This document shows, piece after piece, positions 49,736 to 59,457 of a DNA stretch of 64,000 nt. Both the position numbers and the translations under genes were made by a program. Source of the stretch: Rhizobium halophilum (lineage in GTDB: Bacteria > Pseudomonadota > Alphaproteobacteria > Rhizobiales > Rhizobiaceae). Numbering within the stretch: the first letter of the stretch is position 1; every line of letters starts with the position of its first letter. Below the pieces are notes generated by a model that saw nothing but the letters and a program-made list of their open reading frames with translations, did no database searches and was not told the DNA's origin. The DNA is taken from positions 1-64,000 of the forward strand of contig NZ_JAKJHS010000003.1 of the NCBI RefSeq assembly GCF_021648825.1, in the 5' to 3' direction.

Positions 49736-50470
49736 ATGAGCAGGATTCGTCCAGACGAGGATCTACATAACGTTAGCCCGCAGAAGGGGCTTGCGCGCCA
49801 GCTTCTGTCTCGCCGAAGCCGACTGCGTCGGACGGCGCGCAGGGTGTTGATGGCCGCGTTCTTGATGATCGCCGCAATCTTTGGCGGCTTTCTCTGGTTT
49901 GCCGATTCCGTTGCTTCGCTTCAGCCGCCCGAGAACGTCAAAGCAGACGCCATCGTGGTGCTGACGGGAGGATATCAGCGGATTGACCAGGCACTGGGAC
50001 TCCTTCGGGATGGTGCAGGCAAGCGACTGCTGATCTCGGGAGCGCATCCCTCGACGAGCGCGACCCAGATCCGCAAGATGACACAGACGCCGTCGGAGCT
50101 TTTCTCCTGCTGTGTGGATGTCGGGTATGATGCACTCGATACTATCGGCAATGCGAACGAGATCTCGCGATGGATCCATGACAACGGCTTTCGGACCGTT
50201 CTCGTCGTGACGAACAACTACCATATGCCGCGCAGCCTTCATGAATTGCGGCAAGCAGATCCTTTCACGGACTACATACCCTATCCGGTGGTCAATTCGG
50301 ACCTGACGCGAAGAGCGTGGTTCGTTGAGCCAGACGTCCTGCGAACCATGGTTTACGAGTATGTGAAGGTGGTAGCCGCCAACGCACGCGACTTCTTTGG
50401 GGTCGGGCGGGCCAGCGGCTTGCGGACCGGCGGAAACAACCAGGGGGACGGCGTGGAGACCAGACCCTAG
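49736..50470 (+). CDS. YdcF family protein (DUF218)
   Basis: A 244-residue protein with an N-terminal anchor (about 37-57) and a DUF218/YdcF domain marked by DAIVVLTGGYQRI, LLISGAHP and VVTNNYHMPRS. Related proteins such as ElyC and SanA affect envelope integrity and lipid-linked precursor recycling. It lies 66 bp after ftsX and 90 bp before plsC. Confidence 0.85.
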   Translation: MSRIRPDEDLHNVSPQKGLARQLLSRRSRLRRTARRVLMAAFLMIAAIFGGFLWFADSVASLQPPENVKADAIVVLTGGYQRIDQALGLLRDGAGKRLLISGAHPSTSATQIRKMTQTPSELFSCCVDVGYDALDTIGNANEISRWIHDNGFRTVLVVTNNYHMPRSLHELRQADPFTDYIPYPVVNSDLTRRAWFVEPDVLRTMVYEYVKVVAANARDFFGVGRASGLRTGGNNQGDGVETRP

Positions 50471-50559
50471 CACCGGAACCGTTTCGACCGATGGCGAGCC
50501 CTTCTTTCGTCCTTGCCCGATCTCGTGTAGGCAGCCGTGGTTCACGAGGAAACTGCTTT

Positions 50560-51348
50560 ATGCTGATGGTTCGCTCCGTCCTGTTCAACTTAGCCTTCTA
50601 TGCAAACTTGATCATCCAGATGGTCGTCCTGACGCCGGTCTATTTTCTTCTGCCGCGCAAGAAGGCTTACCGTATCCCCAAGAACTGGGCGCGCTCCAAT
50701 CATTGGCTGATGGAGAAGATCGTCGGCACGACGTTCGAGATCGAGGGATTGGAGAACATCCCAGACGGCGGCTGCATCTTTGCCCCAAAACACCAGTCAT
50801 TCTGGGACACGTTCGCGCTGCTGCCCTGGCAGAAAGATCCGGTCTACATCCTCAAGCGCGAGCTCACCTGGATACCGCTGTTCGGCTGGTATGTGATGAA
50901 GCAGCGGATGATCCCGGTCAACCGTGGCGCGCGTGGCAAGGTGATGGTCGCTGTGATGGAGCGAACCAAGCAGGAGATGGACAACGGCCGCCAATTGATC
51001 ATCTATCCGGAGGGTACCCGCCGCTCGCCGGGGGCAGAGCCAGCTTACCGCTACGGGATTGCTCGCATCTACCGAGATATCCAGGTTCCCGTGGTGCCGA
51101 TTGCCATGCATCCGGGCCTCTTTTGGCCCCGCCGCCGCTCGGTCCGTTTCCCGGGCCACTTCAAGGTGCGCATCTTGCCGCCGATCATGCCGGGTCTTGA
51201 TCCGGATACATTCTTCCAAGAGCTGACGGCAAGGCTGGAGAAGGCAAGTGACGATCTGCTGGTGGAGACGGTCGCGGCAAACCCGCATCTGCGCCTTCCG
51301 CCTACGGCCGTAAACAGGCTTGCCCAACTTAGAGCCGAGACTGCCTAA
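50560..51348 (+). CDS. plsC: 1-acyl-sn-glycerol-3-phosphate acyltransferase
   Basis: Acylates lysophosphatidic acid to phosphatidic acid in phospholipid synthesis. The 262-residue product has an N-terminal membrane segment, the catalytic HX4D box as HQSFWD (about residue 79), and IIYPEGTR. The ATG at 50560 is preceded by GAGGAAAC; the frame extends upstream to 50491 without a better start. Its stop interlocks with that of chaC. Confidence 0.93.
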   Translation: MLMVRSVLFNLAFYANLIIQMVVLTPVYFLLPRKKAYRIPKNWARSNHWLMEKIVGTTFEIEGLENIPDGGCIFAPKHQSFWDTFALLPWQKDPVYILKRELTWIPLFGWYVMKQRMIPVNRGARGKVMVAVMERTKQEMDNGRQLIIYPEGTRRSPGAEPAYRYGIARIYRDIQVPVVPIAMHPGLFWPRRRSVRFPGHFKVRILPPIMPGLDPDTFFQELTARLEKASDDLLVETVAANPHLRLPPTAVNRLAQLRAETA

Positions 51349-51878
51349 CGCTCGGCAACCAGGCGCTCGACACTTTCCAACCAATGATCCCGGATGCCCA
51401 TCTGACGCAGGTGGGCCACCGTGTTGATCACATAGGCAGGGTTGGGGCCAGATTTGCCTATCGCCTCCCGAACTATGGCCGCCGCCTCGGCGACATCCAG
51501 AGCCCCGGCATATTGCACATGAGCACGATCCACCACATAGCCCACTGCCGCTATCTGGCGCCGGTCTGACAGCGAGACCGGGAGAACCCTTTCCTTGTAG
51601 ACATGCGTTACCAGTTCCCGGGCACGAAGGTACTCGAGCACACCTGCCCATCCCTCGCTGTCAACGCGGAAGGCGACTCCGCGGCAGGATCCGCCCCTGT
51701 CGAGCCCAAGCACCAGCCCCGGGCGTTGCGGCGTTCCGCGATGGACCTGAGACCGCACGCACAGAGACCGGCGGTAGCCAAACACATGGGCCTCGACCTT
51801 TTCCAGATAGGGGAAGCCGGGGTTCCACATTAGCGACCCGTAGCCAAACACCCAAAATTCGTCCATATCCCGCGCCAT
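51345..51878 (-). CDS. Gamma-glutamylcyclotransferase, ChaC type
   Basis: Degrades glutathione to 5-oxoproline and Cys-Gly. The 177-residue product has the substrate loop FWVFGYGSLMWNPGF (about residue 7) and the catalytic region VYKERVLPV. I choose the ATG at 51878, preceded by GGGAA; an ATG at 51908 with AAAGG seven bases upstream is also possible. It diverges from the DUF2125 gene. Confidence 0.9.
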   Translation of the reverse strand: MARDMDEFWVFGYGSLMWNPGFPYLEKVEAHVFGYRRSLCVRSQVHRGTPQRPGLVLGLDRGGSCRGVAFRVDSEGWAGVLEYLRARELVTHVYKERVLPVSLSDRRQIAAVGYVVDRAHVQYAGALDVAEAAAIVREAIGKSGPNPAYVINTVAHLRQMGIRDHWLESVERLVAER

Positions 51879-51931
51879 GCGTTCCCGTCGGCGTGCCTCG
51901 CGCTGCATCAAGGGACCTTTGGGAGATCATC

Positions 51932-52939
51932 ATGGCAGCGTCAAGCCGAAGCAACGTCAGCCGCAAGATTTGGTTTGTCGCCGCAGCCATCGTCGTCGCG
52001 ATTGCGGTCTACACAGGTGGCTGGTTCTACGCTGCGTCGCTCCTCAAGGAAAAGACTCTGGCGCTGCTCGGCAGCCAGGAAACAAATGGTATCTCAGTCC
52101 GATGCGCCGACGCGAACTATCGCGGCTACCCCTTCCGCATCGGCCTTTTCTGCTCCAGCCTGGCCCTTGATGACCGCAACAACGGAATCTCTGCCACAGC
52201 CGGCGCTTTGCGCTCTGCGGCACAGGTCTACGATCCGAGCCGGATTGTCTGGGAGGTGGATGGACCGGCGCAAGTACGCACCAGCCACGGTTTGACGGTT
52301 TCGAGCGACTGGGAGAGCCTTCAATCCAGCCTGCTTGCAAAGGGCCGGGGCGTGGAGCGTTCGTCCACTATCATCAACCAAGGATTGACCCGCATCGTCT
52401 CGACGTCAGCGAATCGGTCGCTGAATCTCGGGGCAGAGCGAAGCGAGATGCACCTGCGCCAAAATGGCGCTGATCTGGATGCCGCATTTCGGCTTGAGAA
52501 TGCACGGATAACGGGCTCGGAAGCGCTGGAACTGCTGCCGGCAATGACAACGCTCGCCGACGTCACGCTGGTCGGTCGCAGTGGCCTCATCGACGGCACT
52601 GACCCGAGCGGCATTGCCCTTTACGGATCCGAAGGCGAGATTCGCGTACTGTCGGCTGACCTTGGGGAAGGCCGCACGATCCGGATCAGCGGGCCCTTCT
52701 CCATCGACGATGACGGATACCTGTCGGGCCGGCTGAAGCTCAAGGTCGACCAAATCGATGCCTGGCGAGAAAGCCTTGCTGAAGCCTTCCCGGAAATTGC
52801 TCCGGTGCTGCAAACGGTGGCAAGCATGCTCTCGGCCCTCAACGGTGGCGGCCAGAGCGCGTCCCTTGATCTCTCCGTCAATCGCGGAAAGGTCTTTGCA
52901 GGCGGCTTCATCCCGATTGGCGAAATCCCACCGATTTGA
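51932..52939 (+). CDS. DUF2125 exported protein
   Basis: A 335-residue protein with one N-terminal hydrophobic segment (about 12-33) followed by a beta-rich domain. CADANYRGYPFRIGLFCSSL is the conserved start of DUF2125, which is common in alphaproteobacteria and of unknown function. A GGGAGA site precedes the ATG. It stops one base before the convergent tyrC stop. Confidence 0.85.
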   Translation: MAASSRSNVSRKIWFVAAAIVVAIAVYTGGWFYAASLLKEKTLALLGSQETNGISVRCADANYRGYPFRIGLFCSSLALDDRNNGISATAGALRSAAQVYDPSRIVWEVDGPAQVRTSHGLTVSSDWESLQSSLLAKGRGVERSSTIINQGLTRIVSTSANRSLNLGAERSEMHLRQNGADLDAAFRLENARITGSEALELLPAMTTLADVTLVGRSGLIDGTDPSGIALYGSEGEIRVLSADLGEGRTIRISGPFSIDDDGYLSGRLKLKVDQIDAWRESLAEAFPEIAPVLQTVASMLSALNGGGQSASLDLSVNRGKVFAGGFIPIGEIPPI

Positions 52940-52940
52940 A

Positions 52941-53867
52941 CTATCTCTTGTCCAGCGCGTGGCGCCCGAAATCAGGCACATCCACGTCCTGCCCAGCCTC
53001 GATGATCGAACGTCGGACGGCGCGGGTTCGGGTAAAAAGCTCGAACAGCTTTTCACCCTCGCCCCAGCGGATTGCCCGCTGGAGGTAGGCCAGATCCTCC
53101 GAAAAACGGGCCAGCATTTCGAGAATCGCGTCTTTGTTATGAAGGCAGACGTCCCGCCACATGGTGGGATCGGACGCCGCGAGACGTGTGAAATCGCGGA
53201 AGCCGGAAGCGGAATACTTGATCACTTCGGATTCCGTGACCGCCTCAAGGTCATCCGCGGTTCCCACGATGTTGTAGGCGATGATGTGCGGCAAGTGCGA
53301 CACGATCGCGAGCACCTTGTCGTGATGCTGCGGGTCCATCTCATCGATGCGAGAGCCAAGCGCAGCCCAGAAGGACTTCAACGTGTCAAGCGCCCTTTCA
53401 TCCGTACCAGGCAGCGGTGTGAAAATACACCAGCGCCCCTGGAAGAGTCCGATGAAGCCAGCGTCAGGCCCGGATTTTTCGGTGCCCGCAAGCGGGTGGC
53501 CGGGAATGAAGTGCACACTCTCCGGCATATGGGGAGCCATCTGCGCAATCACGGATGCCTTGGTCGAGCCGACATCGGTGACGATGGCACCAGGCTTTAG
53601 TGATGGCGCGATCTGCTTGGCGACCTCTTCCGAAGCGCCCACCGGAACAGACACCACGACGAGGTCTGCATCCCGGACTGCCTCTGCGGCAGAGGCGACG
53701 TACGACGTCCCAAGTTCAAGCTCTTGCGCCCGTCCAAGCGTCTCGGCGCTGCGACTGGAAACCACGATCTCCCGCGCAAGCCCCAGCGCCTTCACATCAC
53801 GCGCGATGGACGAGCCGATGAGGCCGATGCCGATCAGCGCGATCCGGTCAAACATGACCCCCGTCAT
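52941..53867 (-). CDS. tyrC: Prephenate/arogenate dehydrogenase
   Basis: A 308-residue NAD-dependent enzyme for tyrosine synthesis. The dinucleotide-binding motif is [14 protein letters not shown] at the N-terminus, and [15 protein letters not shown] and HIIAYNIVG mark the substrate region. The symbol tyrC is used for arogenate-type enzymes; the preferred substrate is not shown by sequence. It overlaps hisC by ATGA. Confidence 0.92.
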   Translation of the reverse strand: MTGVMFDRIALIGIGLIGSSIARDVKALGLAREIVVSSRSAETLGRAQELELGTSYVASAAEAVRDADLVVVSVPVGASEEVAKQIAPSLKPGAIVTDVGSTKASVIAQMAPHMPESVHFIPGHPLAGTEKSGPDAGFIGLFQGRWCIFTPLPGTDERALDTLKSFWAALGSRIDEMDPQHHDKVLAIVSHLPHIIAYNIVGTADDLEAVTESEVIKYSASGFRDFTRLAASDPTMWRDVCLHNKDAILEMLARFSEDLAYLQRAIRWGEGEKLFELFTRTRAVRRSIIEAGQDVDVPDFGRHALDKR

Positions 53868-54973
53868 GCGGGCCGTCCCATGAACTCGCCAAGCGCTTCT
53901 ATCACACCGCGATTTGCCTCTTCCGTACCAACGGTCATCCGCAGCGCATTGGGGAAGCCATAGCCTTTAACGGCGCGCAGGATGTAGCCGCGGCTGGTCA
54001 GGAAGGCATCCGCATCTTCGGCCCGCTTGCCGTCGACTTCGGGGAAGTGGATCAGCAGGAAGTTGGCAACGGATGGTGTTACCCGCAGGCCAAGCGTCTC
54101 AAGCGCATGGGTCAGCTTGTCGAGCCACAGGTTATTGTGCTCCACTGCCTTCTCAATGAAACCTTGGTCACGAACGGCGGCAGCGCCCGCCGCGATGGCC
54201 GGTGCATTCAGGTTGAACGGACCGCGCACACGGTTCAGGGCATCGACGACGGCTGCGGGTGCGTACATCCATCCGATGCGCAGAGCTGCAAGCCCGTAGG
54301 CCTTGGAGAACGTGCGCGTCATCACGACGTTGCGGTTCGCCGACACCAGTTCCAGCCCGGCTTCGTAGTCGTTGCGGCGCACGTATTCCGCATAGGCGGC
54401 ATCCAGAACCAGCACGACATGTCTCGGCAGTGCGGCCTGCAGGCGGCGGATCTCGGAGACCGGAACATAGGTGCCGGTTGGGTTGGCCGGATTGGCGAGG
54501 AAGACGATCTTCGTCTTCTCCGTCACCGCGGCAAGGATGGCGTCGACGTCAACCGTCGCATCCTTCTCCTTCACGACCACCGGCGTCGCACCCGCGCCCA
54601 TGATCTGGATCTTGTAGACGAGGAAGCCGTGCTCGGTGATGATCCCTTCGTCGCCAGGCCCCAGATAAACGTGGCAAAGGAGGCCCAGTAGTTCATCGGA
54701 GCCATTGCCGCAGAGGATGTTCGCAGGGTTCAGGCCATGGACTGCAGCGATGGCGTTGCGCAGTTCATTCGCTTGGCCGTCGGGATAAAGTTCGAGGTGC
54801 TCAGCCGCATGTTTGAACGCCTCGATCGCCTTCGGGCTCGGGCCGAGGGGCGTCTCGTTGGACGAAAGTTTGAAAACCCGCGCCACGCCCGGAGCATGTT
54901 CCTTGCCTGGCACATAGGCCGCGATGTCCAAGATACCTGGACGAGGAACAGGCTCGTTGACAACGAAACTCAT
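53864..54973 (-). CDS. hisC: Histidinol-phosphate aminotransferase
   Basis: A PLP enzyme of histidine synthesis; such enzymes also transaminate aromatic keto acids, which fits coupling to tyrC. The 369-residue product has the PLP lysine in [14 protein letters not shown] (about residue 224), [11 protein letters not shown], and [11 protein letters not shown]. The ATG at 54973 begins [14 protein letters not shown]; the longer frame has no better start. Confidence 0.93.
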   Translation of the reverse strand: MSFVVNEPVPRPGILDIAAYVPGKEHAPGVARVFKLSSNETPLGPSPKAIEAFKHAAEHLELYPDGQANELRNAIAAVHGLNPANILCGNGSDELLGLLCHVYLGPGDEGIITEHGFLVYKIQIMGAGATPVVVKEKDATVDVDAILAAVTEKTKIVFLANPANPTGTYVPVSEIRRLQAALPRHVVLVLDAAYAEYVRRNDYEAGLELVSANRNVVMTRTFSKAYGLAALRIGWMYAPAAVVDALNRVRGPFNLNAPAIAAGAAAVRDQGFIEKAVEHNNLWLDKLTHALETLGLRVTPSVANFLLIHFPEVDGKRAEDADAFLTSRGYILRAVKGYGFPNALRMTVGTEEANRGVIEALGEFMGRPA

Positions 54974-55051
54974 GGATCGACCTTCTGGAAGGATATTGGA
55001 GACGGTGAATATTTTAGTGGCAATAAAGCCCATTCCCAGTTTTGTCGAGGG

Positions 55052-55816
55052 TCAGGCCTTGTGTGAAGGCAGCCGACTGGCAGTCCAGGTTGTCCGGACG
55101 CCCTGTGGGGCAAGCACCGGGACAAAGACCCGCCGCGAAGCGCGAGCAGCCACCGGCAGACCCTGATACAGACGCTTCTGCGCCTCCACGATGATGACGC
55201 CGGAGAAAACCGGCCAGAACCGACGCCCAATCCGCTCGAGGACGTTCCGGAACCTCAAGACGGTCCGGATTCGTGATGGAGGGAAGAAGAGGGCTTCGGC
55301 ACTTGCGGCGGGCGTGAAATTCGTCTCTCGGAGCAGCGACGTAAGCTGCCCTCGTGAGTAGGGTCGCCCTGAGCCAAAAGGGGTGTGCTCCATCCGCGCC
55401 CAAACACCTCGACGGTTTGGCACGACGATGACCAGCCGCCCCCCTGGAGCGAGTACCCGCCAAAGTTCCTTTAGTGTCTCACGCGGATTTTCTGCAAACT
55501 CCAGAGAATGCACCATGAGCACCCGGTCCACGGATGAATCGGGAAGCGGAAGCTCCTCTTCGAAGACGAGAGCCGTGGTTGAGCGTTCTCCGACTGGCCA
55601 ATTGACCGCACCCTGCCCCGCCGGCATGAAGGCAAACGTTCTTTCCGTCTCGGCGCGAAATCGGTCGAGATAAGGCACCGAGTATCCGAGCCCGACCAAC
55701 CGCTCCTCCGGCAGATGCGCCCAAAGCGAGGCGAGCGCCATCGTGATTGACCGTTCTGCTAGGCGGCCGAGAGGCGAGTGGTAGAATTCTCTTAGATCGA
55801 CGATATCCGTGTGCAT
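55052..55816 (-). CDS. Class I SAM-dependent methyltransferase
   Basis: A 254-residue protein with a Rossmann-fold methyltransferase core (about 30-160). Motif I is degenerate (VGLGYSVP), but DRVLMVHSLEFAENPRETLKELWRVLAPGGRLVIVVPNR is the typical motif II/III region. Substrate unknown. It lies 78 bp upstream of hisC on the same strand, and diverges from gloB. Confidence 0.8.
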   Translation of the reverse strand: MHTDIVDLREFYHSPLGRLAERSITMALASLWAHLPEERLVGLGYSVPYLDRFRAETERTFAFMPAGQGAVNWPVGERSTTALVFEEELPLPDSSVDRVLMVHSLEFAENPRETLKELWRVLAPGGRLVIVVPNRRGVWARMEHTPFGSGRPYSRGQLTSLLRETNFTPAASAEALFFPPSRIRTVLRFRNVLERIGRRFWPVFSGVIIVEAQKRLYQGLPVAARASRRVFVPVLAPQGVRTTWTASRLPSHKA

Positions 55817-55902
55817 GACAGAGTGCTAGCAGAGAGCGGTTGGACATCAAAGAAGGGACCTCTACATTGGTGCCAGAGAAGCACTGGCAATGGGGTTCCG
55901 CA

Positions 55903-56673
55903 ATGAAGTCGCTGGAAATTGAAATCTTCCAATGCCGTAGCGACAACTACGGCGTCCTGATCCACGATCCCCGGACTGGTCTGACAGCCTCTGTCGATGC
56001 GCCAGAAGAAGAGGCCGTTGCCGATGCGGCTGCCCGCCGGGGGTGGAGGCTGAGCCATATCCTGACCACACATCATCATACCGATCATGTTGAAGGGAAT
56101 CTTGGGCTGAAAGAGCAGTTCCACCTGGAGATCATCGGGCCGATCAACGAAGCCGTTGCGATCCCCGGGCTTGATAAATCGGTCATGGACGGAGACGAGT
56201 TCACCTTCGGCGATCACGCCGTCCGTGTCATCGAGACGCCTGGCCACACGGCAGGTCACATCTGCTACCACTTCCCCGACGACAAGCTGCTCTTCGCCGC
56301 AGACACTCTCTTTGCGCTCGGCTGCGGCCGGCTCTTCGAAAGACCGGCCGCCGACATGTGGCACTCGCTGCAAAAGCTTGCCGCTCTCCCCGACGAAACA
56401 GCTGTTTATTTCGGTCACGAGTACACGCTCTCCAACGCCCGCTTCGCCATCACCATCGACCCCGACAATGGGCGACTACAGAACAGAGTGCGTGAGATCG
56501 AGGCAGCCAGGGCGGCTGGAAGATTCACGATCCCGACGACGATCGGCCTGGAAAAGGAGACGAATCCTTTCCTGCGGGTGACCGACCCGGCCATTCGCAG
56601 AAACCTGCTGATGGAAAGCAGGACAAACGAGGAAGTCTTTGCCGAAATGCGCAGGCGCAAGGACAGCTTCTAA
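55903..56673 (+). CDS. gloB: Hydroxyacylglutathione hydrolase (glyoxalase II)
   Basis: A 256-residue metallo-beta-lactamase-fold enzyme that releases lactate and glutathione from S-lactoylglutathione. The metal site is [11 protein letters not shown] (about residue 55), with HTAGH and FGHEY further on. The ATG at 55903 gives the conserved [11 protein letters not shown] start. Confidence 0.94.
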   Translation: MKSLEIEIFQCRSDNYGVLIHDPRTGLTASVDAPEEEAVADAAARRGWRLSHILTTHHHTDHVEGNLGLKEQFHLEIIGPINEAVAIPGLDKSVMDGDEFTFGDHAVRVIETPGHTAGHICYHFPDDKLLFAADTLFALGCGRLFERPAADMWHSLQKLAALPDETAVYFGHEYTLSNARFAITIDPDNGRLQNRVREIEAARAAGRFTIPTTIGLEKETNPFLRVTDPAIRRNLLMESRTNEEVFAEMRRRKDSF

Positions 56674-56674
56674 G

Positions 56675-57100
56675 ATGGATCCGGAAGCGATCATCCGCAC
56701 GTTGGGGATGCAAAGGCATCCGGAGGGCGGCTGGTATGCCGAGACCTTCCGCGATACCGACGGCGGCGCACGCGGCCATTCCACCGCAATCTATTACCTG
56801 CTGCAGGCCGGCGAACGATCGAGCTGGCATCGCGTTCACGACGCCGCGGAAGCGTGGCACTTCTATGCAGGTGATCCACTTCGGCTGAAGATTTCCACCG
56901 ATGGAACGACCAGCGAGACCATCTTGCTGGGAACTGACATCGAGCGCGGCGAGCGCCCTCAGGCAATTGTGCCCGCAAACGCCTGGCAGACGGCGGAGCC
57001 GACCGGCCGCTTTACCCTGGTTGGCTGCACGGTGGCACCAGGTTTCGATTTTGCAGCGTTCGAGATGGCACCGGCCGGTTGGGAGCCGGGAAGCAGCTGA
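56675..57100 (+). CDS. Cupin domain protein (DUF985)
   Basis: A 141-residue cupin of the DUF985 group. HPEGGWYAETFRD and WHRVHDAAEAWHFYAGDPL carry the histidine and glutamate residues expected to bind a metal, and LVGCTVAPGFDFAAFEMA ends the fold. It begins one base after gloB, so the two are co-translated. The function is unknown. Confidence 0.88.
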   Translation: MDPEAIIRTLGMQRHPEGGWYAETFRDTDGGARGHSTAIYYLLQAGERSSWHRVHDAAEAWHFYAGDPLRLKISTDGTTSETILLGTDIERGERPQAIVPANAWQTAEPTGRFTLVGCTVAPGFDFAAFEMAPAGWEPGSS

Positions 57101-57107
57101 ACGTTAC

Positions 57108-58001
57108 CTACTCCGCCGGCGCTGACTCCGTAGCGGCACGGCCGCGCACCATGTCTCGCGCGGCCAATAGGGCGCCACCGGTAATCAGCAGACAAGCCAG
57201 CGCAATGCGCCAGTCCGGCTCCGCAAAGCCGCTGGCGACGAGGATCAGGGTGGACAGCAACGGCGCTGCATAGCTCGCCGCGCCTATGATTTGGATGTCG
57301 CCGTTCTTGACGCCATAGTCCCAGGCGTAGAAGGCGGCCCCCACCGGAAGCAGCCCGAGCCCCACGATCGCCAGCCATTCAATCGCGCCCATCGGCCATA
57401 CGGTCGTCTCAAGGCCGAGGTGGCAGAGCAGCGACAGCAGCGAGGTGGCCAGGCAGAAGCCGGTGACGACATCGGTAGACACGCGGTCCAACCGGCGGGT
57501 GAGGAGCGAATAGCCGGACCAGGTGAACGCGCAGAGGAAGGCTGCGCCATATCCGAGCGCGTACCGGTCGTCGAAGGCGACGCCGTTTCGCGAGACGATT
57601 GCGACCGTTCCGGCCAAGCCCGCCAATGCGCCCGCCACATGGTACCAGCGCAGCCGCTCACCCGGCAGAAGCGCGGAGCCCACGACGATGAACAGAGGCC
57701 ATAGATAGGCGATCAGCCCTGCCTCCACGGCCGGCGCATTGCGTAGCGCCGTAAAGTAGAGGAAGTGGTAGCCGAAGAGACCAAAGACGCCGGTGAGCCA
57801 CACCTTGGCTGGCTGCCTGAGCAAAGACATCCGCTCCGGCCGGGCTGCGAGCAGGATGATGCCAGGCAGGCTGCCGATGGCGAAGGTGATGGCCGAAAGC
57901 TGGAAGGGCGGCATGTTTCCCGAAGCTGCAGTCATCAGCGCCAGCAACGACCACATGAGGATGGCAGTAAAGCCGATCAGCGTACCGCGTACCTTGCTCA
58001 C
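57108..58001 (-). CDS. DMT/EamA family transporter
   Basis: A 297-residue membrane protein with ten predicted helices, built from two EamA repeats. It resembles YddG-type exporters of aromatic amino acids, with GTLIGFTAILMWSLLALMTAASG at the N-terminus. The substrate is not established. It lies 26 bp downstream of the DUF3108 gene on the same strand. Confidence 0.88.
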   Translation of the reverse strand: MSKVRGTLIGFTAILMWSLLALMTAASGNMPPFQLSAITFAIGSLPGIILLAARPERMSLLRQPAKVWLTGVFGLFGYHFLYFTALRNAPAVEAGLIAYLWPLFIVVGSALLPGERLRWYHVAGALAGLAGTVAIVSRNGVAFDDRYALGYGAAFLCAFTWSGYSLLTRRLDRVSTDVVTGFCLATSLLSLLCHLGLETTVWPMGAIEWLAIVGLGLLPVGAAFYAWDYGVKNGDIQIIGAASYAAPLLSTLILVASGFAEPDWRIALACLLITGGALLAARDMVRGRAATESAPAE

Positions 58002-58027
58002 CTTGCCCCCAGTGGCTCGTTTCCCCG

Positions 58028-58801
58028 TCAGCCGCCGTACTTGGCCGCCTTGACATACACGTCCCCCATCCGCGTTGGGATGCGGGCGTAAACCGGAGCG
58101 TATACATTCACCGATTGAGCCTTGGCAAACCAGATCTCCATCGGCGTCTTCTTCAGATACTCGATATCGCTCCGTCCGCGGCGGAAGCCGGATTTCGGCA
58201 CGTAACGGATTTCGCAGACGATTGCTTCGCCCTTGAAACCTTCCGTGGAGAAGGGCTTACTTCCCTTTGGCGACAGGACGAGGTCCATGCGGGATTCGCC
58301 GTCATAGATCGGCAGACGGCTCGGGCATACCTTGGCATCGCCAGGAAAGATAAGACCGCTCAGCGGATCAAGGACCGAGCGAAGATCGGAGTCGGAGACC
58401 GGCACCCAATTGTCTGGTCGCTTCTTCGGCTCAGGGCTCATCACCGTCTTCGTTACATTGCCGTTGCGATAGACCACGTCGTAGGTGCGGGTGCGCTTTC
58501 CCGTCTTGTAGACGAGGTTGTATTGCTCCGCCTGCAGCCGATCTCCCTGTTTGCGCCCGCTGACACTGGTCTTTGCGGAAATCTTGCTGATCAGTTCCGC
58601 CAGCCCCCAAGAGCGGAAGCTGCCGGAGATTTCGTAATTGTTGCCGCCGAACTCGCTTGCAAATGAGGCCTTCGCAATCGGCAGGATGCCGAGTGAGATG
58701 TCATACTCGCTGACATGTCGCGTCCCGGCCGTATCGGCAGGACCGGCAAGCAGAAGTACTGCAAATGCAGTTGCAATGAACGATCGGCGGCGTGCGACCA
58801 T
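58028..58801 (-). CDS. DUF3108 exported protein
   Basis: A 257-residue protein with a signal peptide (about 1-25) and a beta-rich DUF3108 domain marked by YDISLGILPIAKASF, and VKAAKYGG at the C-terminus. It is common in alphaproteobacteria and of unknown function, probably in the periplasm or outer membrane. The ATG at 58801 starts the signal peptide. Confidence 0.86.
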   Translation of the reverse strand: MVARRRSFIATAFAVLLLAGPADTAGTRHVSEYDISLGILPIAKASFASEFGGNNYEISGSFRSWGLAELISKISAKTSVSGRKQGDRLQAEQYNLVYKTGKRTRTYDVVYRNGNVTKTVMSPEPKKRPDNWVPVSDSDLRSVLDPLSGLIFPGDAKVCPSRLPIYDGESRMDLVLSPKGSKPFSTEGFKGEAIVCEIRYVPKSGFRRGRSDIEYLKKTPMEIWFAKAQSVNVYAPVYARIPTRMGDVYVKAAKYGG

Positions 58802-58926
58802 GGATGCGCCCCAATTCTCCGGCAAGACGTCATGTCCCCGTCGCGCACTATATAGCGGCCACTATGGCAACAAATAGCCGGAGTGACTCCGATAACGCGG
58901 AATCTCCGCGCACCGGCCATGTTTGG

Positions 58927-58955
58927 CTTGACGTGACGGGACACACTGACTATAG
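58927..58955 (+). promoter_or_regulatory. rpmB promoter, near-consensus
   Basis: CTTGAC (58927-58932), 17 bases, CTATAG (58950-58955) match the rhizobial housekeeping consensus (CTTGAC, 17, CTATAT) at 11 of 12 positions. The transcript would start near 58962, giving a leader of about 87 bases before rpmB. Confidence 0.75.
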
Positions 58956-59048
58956 AACCGCAACTTTCCAATCAGACCAGTTGGATCGGCGCGTCGGACA
59001 TTGTCCGGGAGTATCATCCGATTGCAGAAGAACAACAAAGGTGTACCC

Positions 59049-59348
59049 ATGTCTCGTATGTGCGAACTGACCGGCAAGGGCGTTCAGACCGGCAACAACG
59101 TCAGCCACGCAAACAACAAGACGCGCCGCCGGTTCCTGCCGAACCTGTGCCACGTCACGCTGATCTCCGACGCACTCGGGCAGCGTTACCGTCTGCGCGT
59201 TTCCGCTCACGCCCTGCGCTCCGTCGAGCATCGCGGTGGCCTCGACGCCTTCCTTCTGAAGGCTGACGAAAAGGAACTGTCGATGCGTGCGCGCCTGCTG
59301 CGTCGCCAGATCGCCAAGAAGACGGCTGAAGCTGCGGCTGCCGCTTAA
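59049..59348 (+). CDS. rpmB: 50S ribosomal protein L28
   Basis: A 99-residue ribosomal protein. [29 protein letters not shown] is the conserved N-terminus. The C-terminus is extended with Ala-rich sequence, as in other rhizobia. An AAAGGTG site precedes the ATG. A hairpin terminator follows, with the YhhQ gene after it. Confidence 0.97.
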   Translation: MSRMCELTGKGVQTGNNVSHANNKTRRRFLPNLCHVTLISDALGQRYRLRVSAHALRSVEHRGGLDAFLLKADEKELSMRARLLRRQIAKKTAEAAAAA

Positions 59349-59377
59349 GCTTCGAACATCTACATTCGTTCCGGGGA

Positions 59378-59403
59378 GGGCTTGACGGGAAACCGGCCAA
59401 GCC
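59378..59403 (+). terminator. rpmB terminator
   Basis: Stem GGGCTTG with CAAGCCC, extended by an inner CGG/CCG pair, followed by TTTCTCTT. It lies 30 bp beyond the rpmB stop and is a good intrinsic terminator. Confidence 0.7.
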
Positions 59404-59431
59404 CTTTCTCTTGAACTTCGTCGAACTCCAA

Positions 59432-59457
59432 CTGGTGGCATCACCCAGGATAAAAAA
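59432..59457 (+). promoter_or_regulatory. Leader hairpin and A-run, preQ1-I-like layout
   Basis: A small hairpin (CTGGTG, loop GCAT, CACCCAG; one bulged base) is followed by the AGGA ribosome binding site and seven A's just before the start codon. This is the overall layout of the short preQ1-I riboswitch, and the gene encodes a queuosine-precursor transporter. The loop and tail do not match the known consensus closely enough to be confident. Confidence 0.3.
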
